Below, in pieces: positions 7,053 to 14,421 of a stretch of DNA of 49,921 nt (the first letter of the stretch is position 1; every line of letters begins with the position of its first letter). The DNA comes from a virus: IMG/VR virus record IMGVR_UViG_3300036768_000572, positions 1-49,921 of that record, one strand, 5' to 3'. Made by a program: the position numbers and the translations under genes. Below the pieces are notes generated by a model. That model saw only the letters and a program-made list of their open reading frames with translations, had not been told where the DNA came from and did not search any database.

Positions 7053-7613
7053 CTATAGCCTCGGAATCAGGTAGCCGAATCGGCGGAAGTCCTCGCGATA
7101 GAACCCCACCACGGCGTCGAAGGCTTCACGGGTCCAGAGGACGTAGGGGCCGGGTGCCTTGTTCAGCACGGGCAACGTGGGGATCGCCGAGCCGTATCCA
7201 AGCTGAGCCAGACCGTCCGTCAGTTCCTCGTACTTGATCCAGAACGTGCCGTGCTCCTGATACTCGCATTGAAGTGGCTGACATCCAAGACGAGTAGTAC
7301 TGTACTCGGTGAACGTCATTTGCCGCTCCTCCGGCAAGGCGATGTTCCTCAGCCAGTAGCGATAACCACTCACCCATCGCTCCAGCGGATGTCGTACAAC
7401 GAACCACGAGAATGTATCGGGCGGAGGAACCCAAGCGTGCATCCAGATCACGCCGGAGGGGTTCATGCCATTGGGATGCTCGTCCCACGGTGCCCGGACG
7501 TTCGGAACAATGTCCTCGTAACCGAGGCTGTTCCGCAACCAAACTCGCAGCGAGGTACCGGCCGTCTTCGGGTTGTGCATGAATACGCGGTTCGTGGTGC
7601 GGTTAATCATCAT
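7053..7613 (-). CDS. Sulfotransferase-family protein (186 aa)
   Basis: It shows both PAPS-binding motifs of the sulfotransferase family: the 5'-phosphosulfate loop FMHNPKTAGTSLRVWL (residues ~11-26) and the 3'-phosphate motif FVVRHPLERWVSGYRYWL (~70-87). It should transfer sulfate from PAPS to a hydroxyl, typically on a sugar. At 186 residues it is short for the family but both motifs are intact. ATG at 7613 (or the next ATG at 7610) overlaps the previous gene's end by 11 bp. The substrate is unknown; with the glycosyltransferase at 23784-25322 it could modify surface glycans of host or virion. Confidence 0.85.
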   Translation of the reverse strand: MMINRTTNRVFMHNPKTAGTSLRVWLRNSLGYEDIVPNVRAPWDEHPNGMNPSGVIWMHAWVPPPDTFSWFVVRHPLERWVSGYRYWLRNIALPEERQMTFTEYSTTRLGCQPLQCEYQEHGTFWIKYEELTDGLAQLGYGSAIPTLPVLNKAPGPYVLWTREAFDAVVGFYREDFRRFGYLIPRL

Positions 7614-8028
7614 GGCTATCGCGATTCCTTTGCACGAGCCAGAGGATCATGTATCCAATGGCGTCACGAATGGAATCTTCCAGCGACTCCGCCACTTCGG
7701 GCTTGTTCGACTTGAGGAGGTTCTGGATGCGAGCAATCTTGTCGGACAGCCTCACGCGGATGCCGGCGTCGGCCGACAGTTCCGGGGCGAGCATCGGGGG
7801 CGTGAACGCGGTGTTGCCGTAGTCGTTGTTCTTCTGCATCAGCATCGACACGATCTCGACACCGACCTTGGCGATCTGTTGCTGATCGACACCACGCATT
7901 CCCCTCAGAGCACAGGAGAGCCGGCCGAGATTCGGGTCCACGGGACCGTCGCCCTCGGATACGGCATCAGCCTTGAGTCGCTGGACAATGGCCTCGGTTT
8001 CACGTTCGATCAGGGATGGATTGGGCAT
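7603..8028 (-). CDS. DUF1599/Nmad1-like all-alpha protein (141 aa)
   Basis: The motif MLMQKNNDYGNTAF ... RLSDKIARIQNLL ... VAESLEDSIRDAIGYMILWL (residues ~60-132) matches the pattern of DUF1599, the 'nucleotide modification associated domain 1', an all-helical family related in fold to MazG-type NTP pyrophosphohydrolases. Members occur in phages, sometimes with base-modification genes; none are seen here. ATG at 8028 follows GAGG. Downstream it overlaps the sulfotransferase start by 11 bp. A role in nucleotide-pool handling is inference. Confidence 0.7.
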   Translation of the reverse strand: MPNPSLIERETEAIVQRLKADAVSEGDGPVDPNLGRLSCALRGMRGVDQQQIAKVGVEIVSMLMQKNNDYGNTAFTPPMLAPELSADAGIRVRLSDKIARIQNLLKSNKPEVAESLEDSIRDAIGYMILWLVQRNRDSHDD

Positions 8029-8069
8029 GGCGGGAACCTCGTGCGGGATTTACTCGTGGACGTGCCGGC

Positions 8070-8282
8070 TTACTTTCGCCTTGCGAGAGCGGTCTTGGAC
8101 AGCTTTCGGTCGGCGTGTTCCATGCGAATGAGGGCATCCATTGCCCCGCTCAGCAAGAGCAACCTGGCCTGTTCCTTCTTCACCAAGTCCGAGGAGATAA
8201 TCCGCTCAATTGTCTCGGTGACTTCCAGGGAGTTCGCCAGCCGCTTGAGCCGAACCGCGGGGGTCATTACCGATGGGTCCAT
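8070..8282 (-). CDS. Small helical protein (70 aa)
   Basis: Not recognised. ATG 8282 lies directly after GAGGAATAAC and one base after the stop of 8284-9156, so translation is coupled; longer frames upstream lie inside the neighbour. The product is almost wholly helical and charged (RLKRLANSLEVTETIERIIS, then MDALIRMEHADRKLS). No DNA-binding motif is clear. Confidence 0.65.
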   Translation of the reverse strand: MDPSVMTPAVRLKRLANSLEVTETIERIISSDLVKKEQARLLLLSGAMDALIRMEHADRKLSKTALARRK

Positions 8283-8283
8283 G

Positions 8284-9156
8284 TTATTCCTCGGCGATAA
8301 ATTGAATGTCCCAGAAGTTGGGCAACACGAAGGTAATGGTGCGTCCATTGTACGTGATCCGGTCGATGGGCTGGTCGAATCCCATGATACGGACCATTGG
8401 AAACGGCTTCTTGAACGCCAGCGTCTTCACGCTGCCGGATAGCCGCCATTCAAGGCCGGAGGACGCGGGCAGGTTGATTTCACAGTTCTCACCAAGGGGC
8501 CAGTGAAGGTTCTTGCGGAGCTTCACGTCGATTTCGCCAGTCTCCGCGGCGGACTGGATCGCGGCGATCATCCGGTCGAGTTGAGCCTTGCCCTTGATCT
8601 TCCCCACCGACAATCGACTCGGCATTTGCGATTGCGTGAGTCGATTGTTTTGAGGGACGATCTTGTTCTTCAAGGCATCCCACGTTTGATAGCCGACATA
8701 CTGGAGGTTGCGCTGCGGGTCGTGGAGCGTGGGAACTGAGGTCAACCAGTACGGCTTCTTCTCAGGGTGCTCATTGATGTCGATGATGTCGAGCAGCAGG
8801 TCGTTGTCGCCGTGGCAGACGCCTTGCTCGTCGAACTCCTTCAGCATTCGGATGCACGGCGGACAGTTCAGGTGATCGACGAACAAGGTAGCCCTGGCCC
8901 GTTGCCGGGTTCTCTGAGGGAGAGACGTGAAGGCTTTCGGCTCGACGGAAAGCGAGAACGCGGCGTCCTCGGTCCGATTGATTACGGTGACTTGTTGAGG
9001 GATGTCGGTCCCGAACCATCCCTTCAGAATCGGGAGCGGGGACAGGTCTTGTCGAGGAGGAGCGGTTGAGCCTTGTGCGGCGGCGGAATTGATCAGACAG
9101 CCGAGGACCAACGGGATCGCCGGACCAACCTTGCCGAGGCGGGCGACTTGGAGCAT
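8284..9156 (-). CDS. Exported thioredoxin-like protein (290 aa)
   Basis: The start at ATG 9156 (SD GGAGAG) yields a signal peptide: positively charged MLQVARLGK, hydrophobic PAIPLVLGCLINSAAA, cleavage near AAAQG. Around residues 88-110 is RATLFVDHLNCPPCIRMLKEF, a thioredoxin-fold strand followed by a CPPC active site, and later SVPTLHD supplies the expected cis-proline. It is therefore probably a periplasmic or envelope thiol-disulfide protein; the C-terminal ~120 residues are an unassigned beta-rich domain. It could form or break disulfides in envelope or virion proteins. Next gene upstream is the papain-like protease, itself thiol-dependent. Confidence 0.7.
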   Translation of the reverse strand: MLQVARLGKVGPAIPLVLGCLINSAAAQGSTAPPRQDLSPLPILKGWFGTDIPQQVTVINRTEDAAFSLSVEPKAFTSLPQRTRQRARATLFVDHLNCPPCIRMLKEFDEQGVCHGDNDLLLDIIDINEHPEKKPYWLTSVPTLHDPQRNLQYVGYQTWDALKNKIVPQNNRLTQSQMPSRLSVGKIKGKAQLDRMIAAIQSAAETGEIDVKLRKNLHWPLGENCEINLPASSGLEWRLSGSVKTLAFKKPFPMVRIMGFDQPIDRITYNGRTITFVLPNFWDIQFIAEE

Positions 9157-9232
9157 GGATACTCTCCGGCTTGACGAGGGAAATGGGACGGAAGGGGACG
9201 GCGGGATTCCCGTCCCACACGAGTACATTGAG

Positions 9233-10075
9233 CTATCGGGTGAAGGCGGAACGCTTGACCCAGTTCACCTCACGCGGAGCAAGCTCGGCCATGTGGCTGA
9301 TGCCGGCGAACACGGTCCAGCGGTCGGCCAGGGCGGCCTCGACGGCTGAACGACGCCAGAATGCCCTGCCGTTCTTGCCCCAGTTCTTTCCCCACGAGTT
9401 GTCCATCGTGAGCCAGTCGGGGAGGCCGTCCGAGGACCAGGTTGTCCAGCGGGGCCATCCGGTCCAAGCCGTGGCGTGTCCTCCGCGTCCACCCCGGAAG
9501 GTGTAAATCTTCCCTTGGCTGTCCGGCTCGACACCCCACGACATGCCGCTCCAGACGCCCCCGAATCCGCCGGCCAGGAACATCACAATGTCCCGGTAGG
9601 TTTCGAGGATCACGCCAGTCTTGCAGCGGTAAGGTGCCGCGGCCTTGATCATCTCTTGAGTCACGTCACGGGGGTTGTACTTCGGGGTATATGGCAGCAT
9701 TTCCTCTGGAATGCCGCCTTCGTTGGTGGCGACGTACAGTCCGCCGCTGACCGTGCTGCCCACGTCGCCATGAAGGCCGTCGTGGGCTTGGGAGCGGTAG
9801 TAGTTGAAGTCGGGCGAGAAGTCCATGTACTCGCCAGTTTCGGCGTGGTACGCCATGCACTGGGCGGTACGGAGGGCATGGCCCTGGCAGCTACCCTCTT
9901 GCGACTGATTACGGATTTCCAGCCACGAGCTAACGTCGATCTCGCGAGGCAAGGGCTTGTCCTCGGCCGTCACGAGCTTGAGGGCCGACATGAGGCTTTG
10001 CCGGTTGAGAGCATAGGCTTGGAGCTTTTCCCGATTCTCCAAGTCAAACCGGTATCCGCCAATGGGGTAGGGCAT
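9233..10075 (-). CDS. Papain-like (C1 family) cysteine protease (280 aa)
   Basis: All three papain signatures are visible: NQSQEGSCQGHALRTAQ (active-site Cys at about residue 63, Gln oxyanion-hole residue before it), GGHATAWTGW (catalytic His) and DNSWGKNWGKNGRAFW (catalytic Asn, Asn-Ser-Trp). A ~50-residue N-terminal segment ends in PREIDVSSW, the usual start of the mature domain, so it may be a propeptide. No signal peptide is seen. The SD (AAAGAGG) lies before ATG 10075. It neighbours a lipoprotein and two membrane proteins; I infer a lysis or virion-entry role because no peptidoglycan hydrolase is apparent. Confidence 0.85.
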   Translation of the reverse strand: MPYPIGGYRFDLENREKLQAYALNRQSLMSALKLVTAEDKPLPREIDVSSWLEIRNQSQEGSCQGHALRTAQCMAYHAETGEYMDFSPDFNYYRSQAHDGLHGDVGSTVSGGLYVATNEGGIPEEMLPYTPKYNPRDVTQEMIKAAAPYRCKTGVILETYRDIVMFLAGGFGGVWSGMSWGVEPDSQGKIYTFRGGRGGHATAWTGWPRWTTWSSDGLPDWLTMDNSWGKNWGKNGRAFWRRSAVEAALADRWTVFAGISHMAELAPREVNWVKRSAFTR

Positions 10076-10141
10076 CGTGCCTCTTTCTCTATCTGAGGGA
10101 GCGGCCTGCCTCGATCCGACCGGATTCGAGGTGGATGCCGT

Positions 10142-10570
10142 TCACGGGGACTTGATGTCCTTGGACACCTTGCGGAAGGCCGTATTCAGTTCGGAGAACG
10201 TTGACTGAGCCTTCCTCGACGACCACTTCTTGCCGCCCACCTGTTTCTCCAAGTACTGGTCGAGCGGAACGAACGCCTCCTTCCAGTGCTCGTAGTTGCG
10301 GTCGTTCAGGTTCTTGTTGACCGAGGATGCCGAGGCGTCGTTTTCGGCTTCCGTGCTTGCCTCCTCGGCCGAATCGGCCAGACGTTCGCAGTAGTCGGCG
10401 AAGACCTGACGAACAATGGCCTCGGCGGACGTGGCAGCGGGGTTGTCGTCATCGTCCGGGTCGGGCGGAGGCTTCGGCCTTTCGATCTTGACGCAGCCGT
10501 TCACCAGCACCACGCTCGCGAACAGCAGAGGGACCAGTGCATAGGGGGGTAGAACGGTGAATTTATTCAT
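10142..10570 (-). CDS. Predicted lipoprotein (142 aa)
   Basis: ATG 10570 opens a signal peptide (MNKF, then a hydrophobic stretch to VVLVNG) ending in the lipobox LVNG-C, Cys at residue 26. The mature part starts Pro-rich and acidic (PKPPPDPDDDD) and continues as a helical, Ser/Ala/Glu-rich domain. Size and layout resemble an outer-membrane spanin subunit, but no partner is proven. Notably its first 13 codons are written by the 29-nt repeat (10540-10568) that elsewhere lies upstream of genes. SD GGAAAG precedes the start. Confidence 0.75.
   Translation of the reverse strand: MNKFTVLPPYALVPLLFASVVLVNGCVKIERPKPPPDPDDDDNPAATSAEAIVRQVFADYCERLADSAEEASTEAENDASASSVNKNLNDRNYEHWKEAFVPLDQYLEKQVGGKKWSSRKAQSTFSELNTAFRKVSKDIKSP
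10540..10568 (-). repeat. 29-nt start-associated repeat, copy 1 (inside a gene start)
   Basis: Minus strand reads GAATAAATTCACCG then TTCTACCCCCCTATG. Unlike the other internal copies it lies within coding sequence: the A of the start codon is one base before it, and it encodes most of MNKFTVLPPYA in the lipoprotein signal peptide. Confidence 0.85.
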
Positions 10571-10607
10571 GGGATGCTTTCCGAGGGAGAGGCTGGGGCG
10601 GACGGGA

Positions 10608-11057
10608 CTACTTGCTCGCGGGTTCAACGCCGTAGTCGATCTTCTGCTGGGTACCGTCCTTCCACCCGAACTGTGCTCTGAAGAACGTGGGGAATCCGAG
10701 CTTCTTGAAGGTCTCCACCAGCGTCTTGGCCTCGTTGCCGAGGTCGCTGTCCTTCAGCATGTTGTAGATAACCAGAAGCGACTTCAGCTTCTCGATATCC
10801 ACGTTGTTCCCCCCAGAGAGCTTGATGAGCGAGGAAAGGACGCCAAAGACCAGACTGCCGATTCCCGACAGGATGCCGCCGAGAGCCGGCAGGCCCACGT
10901 TGATGACGGCCTCGCTTGGGGAGAGGTTCTGGTCGAGCAGCACCCCACGAGTCTGAAGGGAACCGGCGTTGTACGCCGTGAAGGCGAACAGGAACATTGC
11001 CATGAGCACGAAGACCACGGCGACTCCAGCCAAACCGTACTTCCCAAACTTGGCCAT
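10608..11057 (-). CDS. Membrane protein with two transmembrane helices, holin-like (149 aa)
   Basis: Two hydrophobic segments: residues ~9-30 (LAGVAVVFVLMAMFLFAFTAY) and ~53-77 (VGLPALGGILSGIGSLVFGVL), followed by a soluble helical tail with a Lys-rich patch and GFPTFFRAQFGWKDG. ATG 11057 follows AAAGAG. Two-helix topology and position beside the lipoprotein and protease fit a holin-type lysis protein or membrane anchor, but there is no family signature, so function is inferred only from context. Confidence 0.65.
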   Translation of the reverse strand: MAKFGKYGLAGVAVVFVLMAMFLFAFTAYNAGSLQTRGVLLDQNLSPSEAVINVGLPALGGILSGIGSLVFGVLSSLIKLSGGNNVDIEKLKSLLVIYNMLKDSDLGNEAKTLVETFKKLGFPTFFRAQFGWKDGTQQKIDYGVEPASK

Positions 11058-11102
11058 GATGGGGTCTCTTTCAGAGCAAGGGGGGCGAACGGGGTTGTCA
11101 GT

Positions 11103-11606
11103 CTACTCGGCTGACTTGAGCAAACTTTGCAAGCGATTACGGTGGCGATCAATGAGGCTCTTGTCGCAACCTGTCTGTTCCATCGAGTCCAGTAGAACCT
11201 GAGTCAGGTGGACGAGAGTGCGATGGATTTTGACGTTATTGGTCTGATCGAGGGCCTTGAGCCGTCCCTCGATCACGATCATCAACTGTTCCATCCGTTG
11301 CGTGTGGTCCCTGGTGTCTTTTGCGTTTGTTGCCAGCAGTTCCGTGGCGTCCCGCATCGCCTCGACCATTATCTCCGTGCGACGGAATACGCCAAGGTGG
11401 GCGTTGATGAACGGGATCAGCAAACCCTTCGGGTTGCCATTCTGATCGCAGTCCGTGTCGAACAGCAGCCGGACAACGTACTTGACTCCCTGCACGACCG
11501 TGATGAACAGCCCCGCGAATCCCATGAGAAAGAATCCGACGAGAACCCATACGGGACCGTAGGACTTGAAACTCTCTGGGAAGTCGACTTGACCGAACAG
11601 GCCCAT
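11103..11606 (-). CDS. Membrane-anchored helical protein (167 aa)
   Basis: ATG 11606 follows GAAGGA at nine bases; the frame is open further upstream but without an SD. One strong transmembrane helix at residues ~18-42 (VWVLVGFFLMGFAGLFITVVQG) is followed by a long, charged, helical domain (RRTEIMVEAMRDATELLATNA and onward) likely to form a coiled coil. Not recognised. The N-in anchor plus coiled coil could suit an inner-membrane spanin or a phage envelope factor next to the lipoprotein. Confidence 0.65.
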   Translation of the reverse strand: MGLFGQVDFPESFKSYGPVWVLVGFFLMGFAGLFITVVQGVKYVVRLLFDTDCDQNGNPKGLLIPFINAHLGVFRRTEIMVEAMRDATELLATNAKDTRDHTQRMEQLMIVIEGRLKALDQTNNVKIHRTLVHLTQVLLDSMEQTGCDKSLIDRHRNRLQSLLKSAE

Positions 11607-11619
11607 CGACGTGAATCCT

Positions 11620-11877
11620 TCACTGGTAGAACCCGGAATCGACCGGAACAACCTTGTCCCAGTAGGGAGAAGTCATGCCAATTACCATACCGGTTTCCGC
11701 ATCTCTGAGCAATCGGATTCCGTAGGTTTTCATGGCGTTCTCCGCGGCCCTGTAGTCTGGTGATGAACGTTCGTCGTCCACTTCGAGCACCAAGGCGTAG
11801 TACAGGCAGGCGAAGCGAACAGCACAACAGGGTTTGTCGAGCTTCAGGGCTTCAATTTCCTCCCTGAACTCCGACAT
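11620..11877 (-). CDS. Hypothetical protein (85 aa)
   Basis: Not recognised. A frame is open to 11964, where GGGAGAGG precedes an ATG, but that start would overlap the upstream gene (11852-12160) by 113 bp; the next in-frame ATG at 11877 overlaps by only 26 bp although its SD is weak. Which is used cannot be settled here. The protein starts helical (MSEFREEIEALK), has a short hydrophobic Cys-containing part (CCAVRFACLYYALVLEV) and ends with SPYWDKVVPVDSGFYQ. Confidence 0.55.
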   Translation of the reverse strand: MSEFREEIEALKLDKPCCAVRFACLYYALVLEVDDERSSPDYRAAENAMKTYGIRLLRDAETGMVIGMTSPYWDKVVPVDSGFYQ

Positions 11878-12160
11878 GCTGCCCGCCAGCAACGCACCCG
11901 CGACACGAGAATTGATCTTGCAGGGCTGCCTGAATGGTGTCGGAGATGGAGCATCCGTAGACATAGCCTCTCCCGTGAAGCCGGATGCGGTAGCAGCGAC
12001 CCGCCTTGATCCACTCCGCGATCTTGCGACGCCGCGAAAGGGGAATCCCTCGGTGACGGTTCAGTATATCAGGCGGATGGGTCTTGCTGCTGATCTTTTC
12101 GAGTTTGAACGAATCGAGCTTCAGCAGTTGCGACAACAGGTTCGCGGCGTTCTTCTTCAT
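11852..12160 (-). CDS. Small basic protein coupled to the primase gene (102 aa)
   Basis: ATG 12160 overlaps the primase stop as ATGA and has GGAG seven bases before it, so it is translated with the primase gene. The product is basic and helical at first (MKKNAANLLSQLLKLDSFKL), then RRRKIAEWIKAGRCYRIRLHG; the last ~20 residues, Gly/Cys-rich, overlap the next gene. Not recognised. A helper in replication is possible from position alone. Confidence 0.6.
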   Translation of the reverse strand: MKKNAANLLSQLLKLDSFKLEKISSKTHPPDILNRHRGIPLSRRRKIAEWIKAGRCYRIRLHGRGYVYGCSISDTIQAALQDQFSCRGCVAGGQHVGVQGGN

Positions 12161-14376
12161 GCGTTCTCTCCAGTAGCGGGAGCATCGGGAATCAGGAAAC
12201 CGAGACTGGACGCCAGGTCCGATGTTTCGGGGGACAGGACGTAGGAGAACTGAGGGCGGCCAGAGGCGCCAATCTTGACTGGCTTTGCCCGCACCACTCC
12301 CAGTTCCATCAAGTCCTTCATGCGGTAGCTGACGGTGGTGGGGTGCAGCCCGGTCGCGGAGGCAATCTGCTCCCGATTGGCCCCCGCTCGATGGGCAATG
12401 GCCATGATGATGTCCATGAGGAACGAGTTGCCGGTGTCGAGGGACACCTTGCGGACGATCCTCCAGACTCGTTCATCCGGTTCGGTGATGTTGAACAGGA
12501 TGCACAGGGAGACGCACAACTTGGTCAACTGGGCCGACAGACGCAGACCAAGTTCGAGCCGTGGACGGTAGAGCAGTTGCCTGTCCTTGTCCCGCTTCAC
12601 TTCCGACCGGGCAATGGCCACCCATCGACCGAGGTGGGAAATGTACCGCTTCAGGTCGTGGGCGGATGCGATGCTCTCGGTGATCTGGCGGACAAATGCC
12701 CGATTGGCCGAGCGGCCGTGACATTCCTGAAGGAAACCCCACGTCCATTTCTTCTGAGGGAGGAGCCAGTCGCTATTGTTGTCGTCGGACGCGATGTTGG
12801 CCAGTTCATTGTCGATGGCCCGGATGCAGTGATCATCCTGCCCCGTCTCATCCCTCAGAAGGCGGCCGTGCTCGTCCCACTGACTGTCGATTTCGCATTG
12901 CAGGAACCGCTCGCCGAGGGTTGTGTGATTGTGGGCACGGATGGCGTCGGTCACGCAGGCAATGAGGTTGAACCTGACGCCGTGATGGACTCGCTGGATT
13001 CGATTGCGGTAATGGACGTTGGCGTAGCCGTCGTAGATGTCCCGGAGTTCGCCCATGATGTTCTCTTGGATGGCTGGCGGCAAGTTGAGAACGGTGGTGA
13101 AGTCCTTGATGATCACGGTACGGTTCTGGAAGTGAGGCAAAAGCCCGGCGTCCTGTCCCGCCATGCCGGAATGAATGCCCGTGAACTTCGACAGGGAATA
13201 GCAGTACGGATGGGCCGCGGACTGACATTCGGCCAGACTTGTCTTCCCCGACGATGGCGGACCAATCACATACATCCAAATACCCTTGCTGCCGAGGCTG
13301 ACAGCCAGGTTGATCGCCAGCATGGTCGCGAGAGTGTCCTCGATGCCGGAGGTCATGTAGAACTTGTCGCTGTAGCAGTCGAGCAAGTCCTCGAACGTGG
13401 CGCACACTTCGGGCTGGATGGCGGGGTCGTAGCCATCGTTCGAGGCGGTCTTCACGTCGATGGGGACGCTGACCACCATGCGGGTAATGGAATCGAACAT
13501 GCCTTGCCAGGTGTCGGTGTCGGGGAATTTGTCGGGGCAGCGGCCAGCCACGATGTCCCGGATGTCGAAGCCCTGTGGCAATCCCTCTGGCCATTTCACC
13601 CTCGACAGGGACGCGGGAATGGTCCCCTTCTCCACGACCTTCTGGATGAGCTTCTTCAATCCCGCCTCGCCGGAGTCGTCATTGTCACCCATCCAAATGA
13701 CGTTGCGGCCGGAGAGGATCGTCAGGTACTCATCCGGGAACGTCTTTGCTCCGGGCACGGCCACGAAGTCCACTTCGTCCAACAGCCCATTCCCCCAGAG
13801 AATTCCGTGGAAGGCCAGGGCGTCCCAGTGTCCCTCGCAGATGTAGAGCGGCTTGCTCCTGCCCCCCTTCATGGAAATGCGATGGACTCCGTATAGCAGT
13901 TGCCGCATGATGGGGCTGGACAGGACGGAGCGATAGTGCTCCCCGGCCTTGTCGTCGTAGAGCCACCGCCATGAATAGAGGTTGACCAGTTTGCTGTGCT
14001 GCTGGGACCAAGCCGGCAGCATCCAAATGTCGTGCTTGCGGATGTAGGCAAGCTGCCACTCCTCGCACACTTCCGGGAGCAGGCCGGCCCGGCCAAACCG
14101 CTGATCGGGATCGTTGCAAAGGGCCACGTAGTCCTCTGGTCTGGTGTCGGCCAGGTAGGAGGCGTGGAGCAGTCTAAGGAAGTCGTAGGCATTGCCGTCG
14201 CGGCCGCACCGCTTGCAGTCCCACTGCCCCGTGCCGGGGTTGGCGTAGAAATGAGCATGTGGGTTCGGACAGTCCGGGAACGGGCAGTCTCCCCGCAACT
14301 GTCGATTCTCCGGCCTGACCTCGGTATGCCAGAACCGAAAGAACCGCATCCATTCGGTACCTTCATGGCTCGCCAT
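12157..14376 (-). CDS. Primase-helicase fusion (739 aa)
   Basis: N-terminal zinc ribbon CPFPDC ... WDCKRCGRDG (residues ~31-60), as in DnaG/gp4-type primases. A Toprim-type domain follows: PLYICEGHWDAL (~176) and IWMGDNDDSGEAG (~227) give the metal-binding Glu and Asp residues. The second half holds a P-loop, GPPSSGKTSLAE (~374), and a probable Walker B, RTVIIKDF (~421). The C-terminus has a winged helix-turn-helix (REQIASATGLHPTTVSYRMK). It would lay primers and may unwind at the fork with the polymerase at 14420-16414. ATG 14376 follows a GGAG and the 29-nt repeat at 14393-14421. Confidence 0.88.
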   Translation of the reverse strand: MASHEGTEWMRFFRFWHTEVRPENRQLRGDCPFPDCPNPHAHFYANPGTGQWDCKRCGRDGNAYDFLRLLHASYLADTRPEDYVALCNDPDQRFGRAGLLPEVCEEWQLAYIRKHDIWMLPAWSQQHSKLVNLYSWRWLYDDKAGEHYRSVLSSPIMRQLLYGVHRISMKGGRSKPLYICEGHWDALAFHGILWGNGLLDEVDFVAVPGAKTFPDEYLTILSGRNVIWMGDNDDSGEAGLKKLIQKVVEKGTIPASLSRVKWPEGLPQGFDIRDIVAGRCPDKFPDTDTWQGMFDSITRMVVSVPIDVKTASNDGYDPAIQPEVCATFEDLLDCYSDKFYMTSGIEDTLATMLAINLAVSLGSKGIWMYVIGPPSSGKTSLAECQSAAHPYCYSLSKFTGIHSGMAGQDAGLLPHFQNRTVIIKDFTTVLNLPPAIQENIMGELRDIYDGYANVHYRNRIQRVHHGVRFNLIACVTDAIRAHNHTTLGERFLQCEIDSQWDEHGRLLRDETGQDDHCIRAIDNELANIASDDNNSDWLLPQKKWTWGFLQECHGRSANRAFVRQITESIASAHDLKRYISHLGRWVAIARSEVKRDKDRQLLYRPRLELGLRLSAQLTKLCVSLCILFNITEPDERVWRIVRKVSLDTGNSFLMDIIMAIAHRAGANREQIASATGLHPTTVSYRMKDLMELGVVRAKPVKIGASGRPQFSYVLSPETSDLASSLGFLIPDAPATGENA

Positions 14377-14392
14377 CGAAAGTCGTCTCCTG

Positions 14393-14421
14393 CATAGGGG
14401 GGTAAAGTCGTGAATTTATTC
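14393..14421 (-). repeat. 29-nt start-associated repeat, copy 2
   Basis: Fills nearly the whole gap between polymerase stop and primase start; its 5' end overlaps the polymerase TGA (CCCTGAATAAATTCAC) and its CCCTATG end is 16 nt before ATG 14376, followed by CAGGAG, the SD. Confidence 0.9.

Noticed and set aside
14393-14421. 29-nt motif as an ordinary sigma-70 promoter
   Set aside because: TATGCA at its end has no -35 at 16-18 nt (ATAAAT is found there), and the start codon would be within a few bases of +1.
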